NCBI GenBank assembly: GCA_900660155.1 | Contig: CABFPE010000154.1 | Span: 826,240 to 857,748 of the forward strand | Reading direction: 5' to 3' | Source of the DNA: Hofstenia miamia | Taxonomy: Eukaryota > Xenacoelomorpha > Acoela > Hofsteniidae | Length of the DNA stretch: 31,509 nucleotides | In this document: piece after piece, positions 31,396-31,509 of the stretch | Position numbering within the stretch: position 1 is the stretch's first letter | Layout of the letters: each line of letters begins with the position of its first letter | Notes under the pieces: generated by a model | What the model saw: only the letters and a program-made list of their open reading frames with translations | The model's database searches: none | Told to the model about the DNA's origin: nothing | Made by a program: the position numbers and the translations under genes

Positions 31396-31509
31396 TCCGA
31401 CCAACTTTTTTGTCAGAGAAATAATTCTCCAACTTTCTAGTAATTATCACATTCAAAGATAAATAAACAATTTTAAGCTATAATTTCAATCGTTTTCAGA
31501 GTTCATTTC

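Overview
This is AT-rich nuclear DNA from an invertebrate animal, most likely an arthropod. I infer this from the caspase gene, the spliced genes with short introns, and the mix of piggyBac, hAT, CACTA-like and Ty3/gypsy elements. I cannot name the species. No rRNA, tRNA, CRISPR or prokaryotic operon was seen.

Host genes. A caspase gene lies on the minus strand. Three exons fit together in splice phase: 23371-23512 (start of the p20 domain), 1261-1640 (most of p20, with the catalytic His and Cys) and 662-777 (linker and start of p10). The remaining p10 would lie left of base 1 and the start of the gene right of 23512. If these exons form one gene, the intron between the first two is about 21.7 kb and holds most of the mobile elements in the window. 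A decayed second copy of the p20 exon at 22483-22617 complicates this, so two neighbouring partial caspase genes remain possible. On the plus strand, two small phase-matched exons (27440-27535 and 29461-29514) suggest an unrecognised gene whose intron contains a 15-copy, 119-bp tandem array.

Mobile elements, left to right: the end of a piggyBac-type element (1-164); a hAT-type MITE with target duplication (229-557); a CACTA-like region (about 4733-9062) with an internally deleted transposase gene and a neighbouring DUF4806 gene; two old, broken Ty3/gypsy elements placed back to back (minus strand about 9125-13650, plus strand about 14096-20026); a hAT transposase relic (21591-22482) abutting the caspase exon copy; a piggyBac transposase relic on the minus strand (24519-26451) split by a 185-bp repeat; a second piggyBac 3' end (30472-30797) cut by a hAT-type end (from 30798); and a small MITE (31136-31395).

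Assembly. A single N at 25071 is flanked on both sides by nearly the same roughly 170-185 bp sequence, so this stretch looks like a false duplication at a contig join. Between the elements are long AT-rich stretches with only simple repeats.
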